Source: Selenomonas sp. (GTDB lineage Bacteria > Bacillota > Negativicutes > Selenomonadales > Selenomonadaceae). From it: a stretch of 6,851 bases of DNA. The stretch is from assembly GCF_022771645.1 (NCBI RefSeq), contig NZ_JALFCU010000076.1, forward strand, positions 1 to 6,851, given 5' to 3'. This document shows positions 5,905 through 6,851 of the stretch, piece after piece (position 1 is the first letter of the stretch; every line of letters begins with the position of its first letter). The translations under genes were made by a program, and so were the position numbers. A model generated the notes under the pieces. The model saw only the letters and a program-made list of their open reading frames with translations. It was not told the DNA's origin and did not search any database.

Positions 5905-5920
5905 GTTTCATTTATGAAAC
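5905..5920. repeat. Inverted repeat at the right cassette junction
   Basis: GTTTCAT-TT-ATGAAAC is a perfect 7-base inverted repeat with a 2-base spacer. It sits exactly where the sequence changes from AT-rich cassette to GC-rich tape measure coding sequence, and about 36 bases upstream of the TATAAT box in the leftward direction. It could be an operator, part of a recombination site, or chance. Confidence 0.4.
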
Positions 5921-6789
5921 TCGTGGACGCGACGCAAGCCATCTACCGCACCGACCTCGAGAACAAGCTCGCGAACATTGACCGCGAGGCCGCGGCCTAC
6001 CGGCAGAAGGGGCTCGACGAGGTCAGCGCGACCGAGTGGTCGGAAGCCAGCAAGGCGCAAGTCATGGCGAGTTTCGAGAACGAGGTCGCATCGAAGGTCG
6101 ATGCCGTCTGGAAAACAGAGCTCCAGAACCGCTTGGACGATATCGAACGGGAAAAACAAGCATGGATTCAAAAGGGCCTTGACGAAGTCAAAGCGACCGA
6201 ATGGGCGGAGAAGGAAAAGCTCGACGCGAAGCGCAACGCCGCGCTGCAAGTGCTCCAGTCGCAGAAAGAGGAATTTCGCGCCTACCTCCAAGGCGGTCAG
6301 CAGGGTCTCGCCGACTATTACAAAAAGGCGCACGGATTCACGATGGACGACCTCCAGATGACGCCCGAGCAGCTGGCGGGCTTCCAGAAAGCCCGCGAGA
6401 ATATGCTCGAAAACCTCCTGCCGAATTTCCGCGACCCCGCCGTGATTCAAAAGGAACGAGAGGCATGGGAGCAGCAGTACCGAGAGAACATGGAAGCGAA
6501 CGGCTATGTGCAGGCGATGGATGGAACATTCCAGCCGATGGCGCGGGCGATGGATAGATTGGCGGATGCGCCGATCGCGCAAGGCGGCACGGACACACAG
6601 CCGCAGCCGAGCGTGACGGATAACCGCCAAGTGACGGTGCAAGTCAGCATCGAGAACGCGGTCACGGCAGACAACGAAGGGATGCGTTACCTCGCCGACC
6701 AAGTGGCCGACCGCATTGAGCCGGCCGTCAAGCAAGCGCTAGGAGATGGTGAAAATACATATCGCGATTGGTGTCATCACGACACTTGA
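5914..6789 (+). CDS. Tape measure protein, C-terminal fragment (5'-truncated)
   Basis: The frame is open from a TTG at 5899, just after TGA 5893-5895; the first ATG is 5914, giving 291 residues. Neither start has a ribosome binding site. Tape measure proteins set tail length and are usually several times longer, with a hydrophobic middle; only the last part is present. It starts within charged helical repeats (see 5950-6210). A helical stretch with YLQGGQQGLADYYKKAHGFTMDDL follows, then a Pro/Gln-rich linker. The C-terminal VTVQVSIENAVTADNEGMRYLADQVADRI is typical of tape measure C-termini. The upstream tube, chaperone and N-terminal tape measure sequences are missing. It is probably untranslated or non-functional. 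It overlaps the next gene by 44 bases. The main alternative is a generic phage coiled-coil protein. Confidence 0.72.
   Translation: MKLVDATQAIYRTDLENKLANIDREAAAYRQKGLDEVSATEWSEASKAQVMASFENEVASKVDAVWKTELQNRLDDIEREKQAWIQKGLDEVKATEWAEKEKLDAKRNAALQVLQSQKEEFRAYLQGGQQGLADYYKKAHGFTMDDLQMTPEQLAGFQKARENMLENLLPNFRDPAVIQKEREAWEQQYRENMEANGYVQAMDGTFQPMARAMDRLADAPIAQGGTDTQPQPSVTDNRQVTVQVSIENAVTADNEGMRYLADQVADRIEPAVKQALGDGENTYRDWCHHDT
5950..6210 (+). repeat. Tandem 55-residue (165-base) coding repeat in the tape measure fragment
   Basis: Two units begin at 5950 and 6115, a 165-base period. Their first 32 residues are strongly alike (about 20 of 32 identical by eye): TDLENKL..IDRE and TELQNRL..IERE, both ending in QKGLDEV-x-ATEW. 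The DNA differs at many third positions, so this is an old protein-level repeat rather than a recent duplication. The sequence just before 5950 also resembles the end of a unit, so the array was probably longer and was cut at the junction. Confidence 0.75.
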
Positions 6790-6851
6790 CACAGAAAACT
6801 GGCAGGTCGTTCCCGATGACCGCCAGCAGACCGTGGAGATCGTCGGCGGCG
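6746..6851 (+). CDS. Start of next tail-module gene (partial, product unrecognised)
   Basis: The frame opens at ATG 6746 (or GTG 6749), overlaps the end of the tape measure gene and runs off the window after 35 codons. It begins MVKIHIAIGVITTLDTENW and continues QVVPDDRQQTVEIVGG. It looks like a beta-rich start, and the position directly after the tape measure gene suggests a tail tip or baseplate component such as a distal tail protein. I do not recognise the family. AGGAG at 6741-6745 touches the ATG and is 3 bases from the GTG, so the exact start is uncertain. Confidence 0.65.
   Translation, partial: MVKIHIAIGVITTLDTENWQVVPDDRQQTVEIVGG

Noticed and set aside
3515..5913. Insertion sequence or integron-like mobile element as the carrier of the cassette
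   Set aside because: No transposase, integrase or matching terminal inverted repeats were found at the edges; only short ambiguous similarities exist.
5908..6735. A 275-codon frame on the - strand opposite the tape measure fragment
   Set aside because: It is an Arg/Leu/His-rich shadow of a GC-rich coding strand, with no domain or ribosome binding site recognised.
1..6851. CRISPR array, tRNA or rRNA genes
   Set aside because: No regularly spaced short direct repeats or recognisable tRNA/rRNA segments were seen on either strand.

Overview
The window is part of a GC-rich tailed-phage genome or prophage of the HK97 morphogenesis type, with a lower-GC gene cassette on the opposite strand cut into its tail region. 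The host is most likely a Negativicutes (Selenomonas-like, diderm Firmicute). This is an inference from the GC-rich phage genes with strong AGGAGG-type ribosome binding sites, and from a secreted protein resembling the LPP20/FlgT-N-like plus TPR proteins I associate with that group. It has not been tested by any search.

Region 1 (1-3514, + strand) is a compact head and connector operon in canonical order: end of the portal protein, ClpP-fold prohead protease, HK97-type major capsid protein, gp6-like connector, head-tail adaptor, HK97 gp10-like protein and a DUF3168-type tail-completion protein. The genes overlap or abut, as expected for one transcript with translational coupling. The protease and capsid protein form the usual pair: the protease would remove the capsid's N-terminal delta domain during head maturation.

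Region 2 (about 3515-5913) breaks the phage module. Three reading frames run leftward: a BRCT plus DEDDh exonuclease protein with a C-terminal membrane anchor; a signal-peptide protein with a coiled coil; and a TPR protein. The last two are almost certainly one gene split by a frameshift at an A5 run (T5 at 4030-4034 on the + strand). A TATAAT box at 5864-5869 is the likely promoter. No transposase, integrase or terminal repeats were seen.

Region 3 (about 5914-6851, + strand) returns to GC-rich phage sequence. It holds only the C-terminal part of a tape measure protein, beginning inside a repeat array and lacking a ribosome binding site, followed by the start of the next tail gene.

Between the connector genes and the tape measure remnant, an intact siphophage would carry a major tail (tube) protein, tail assembly chaperones and the bulk of the tape measure gene. 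All are absent here, and the cassette sits in their place. As read, the element could build heads but not a functional tail of its own, so it looks like a defective or domesticated prophage carrying cargo, unless the junctions are an assembly artefact.
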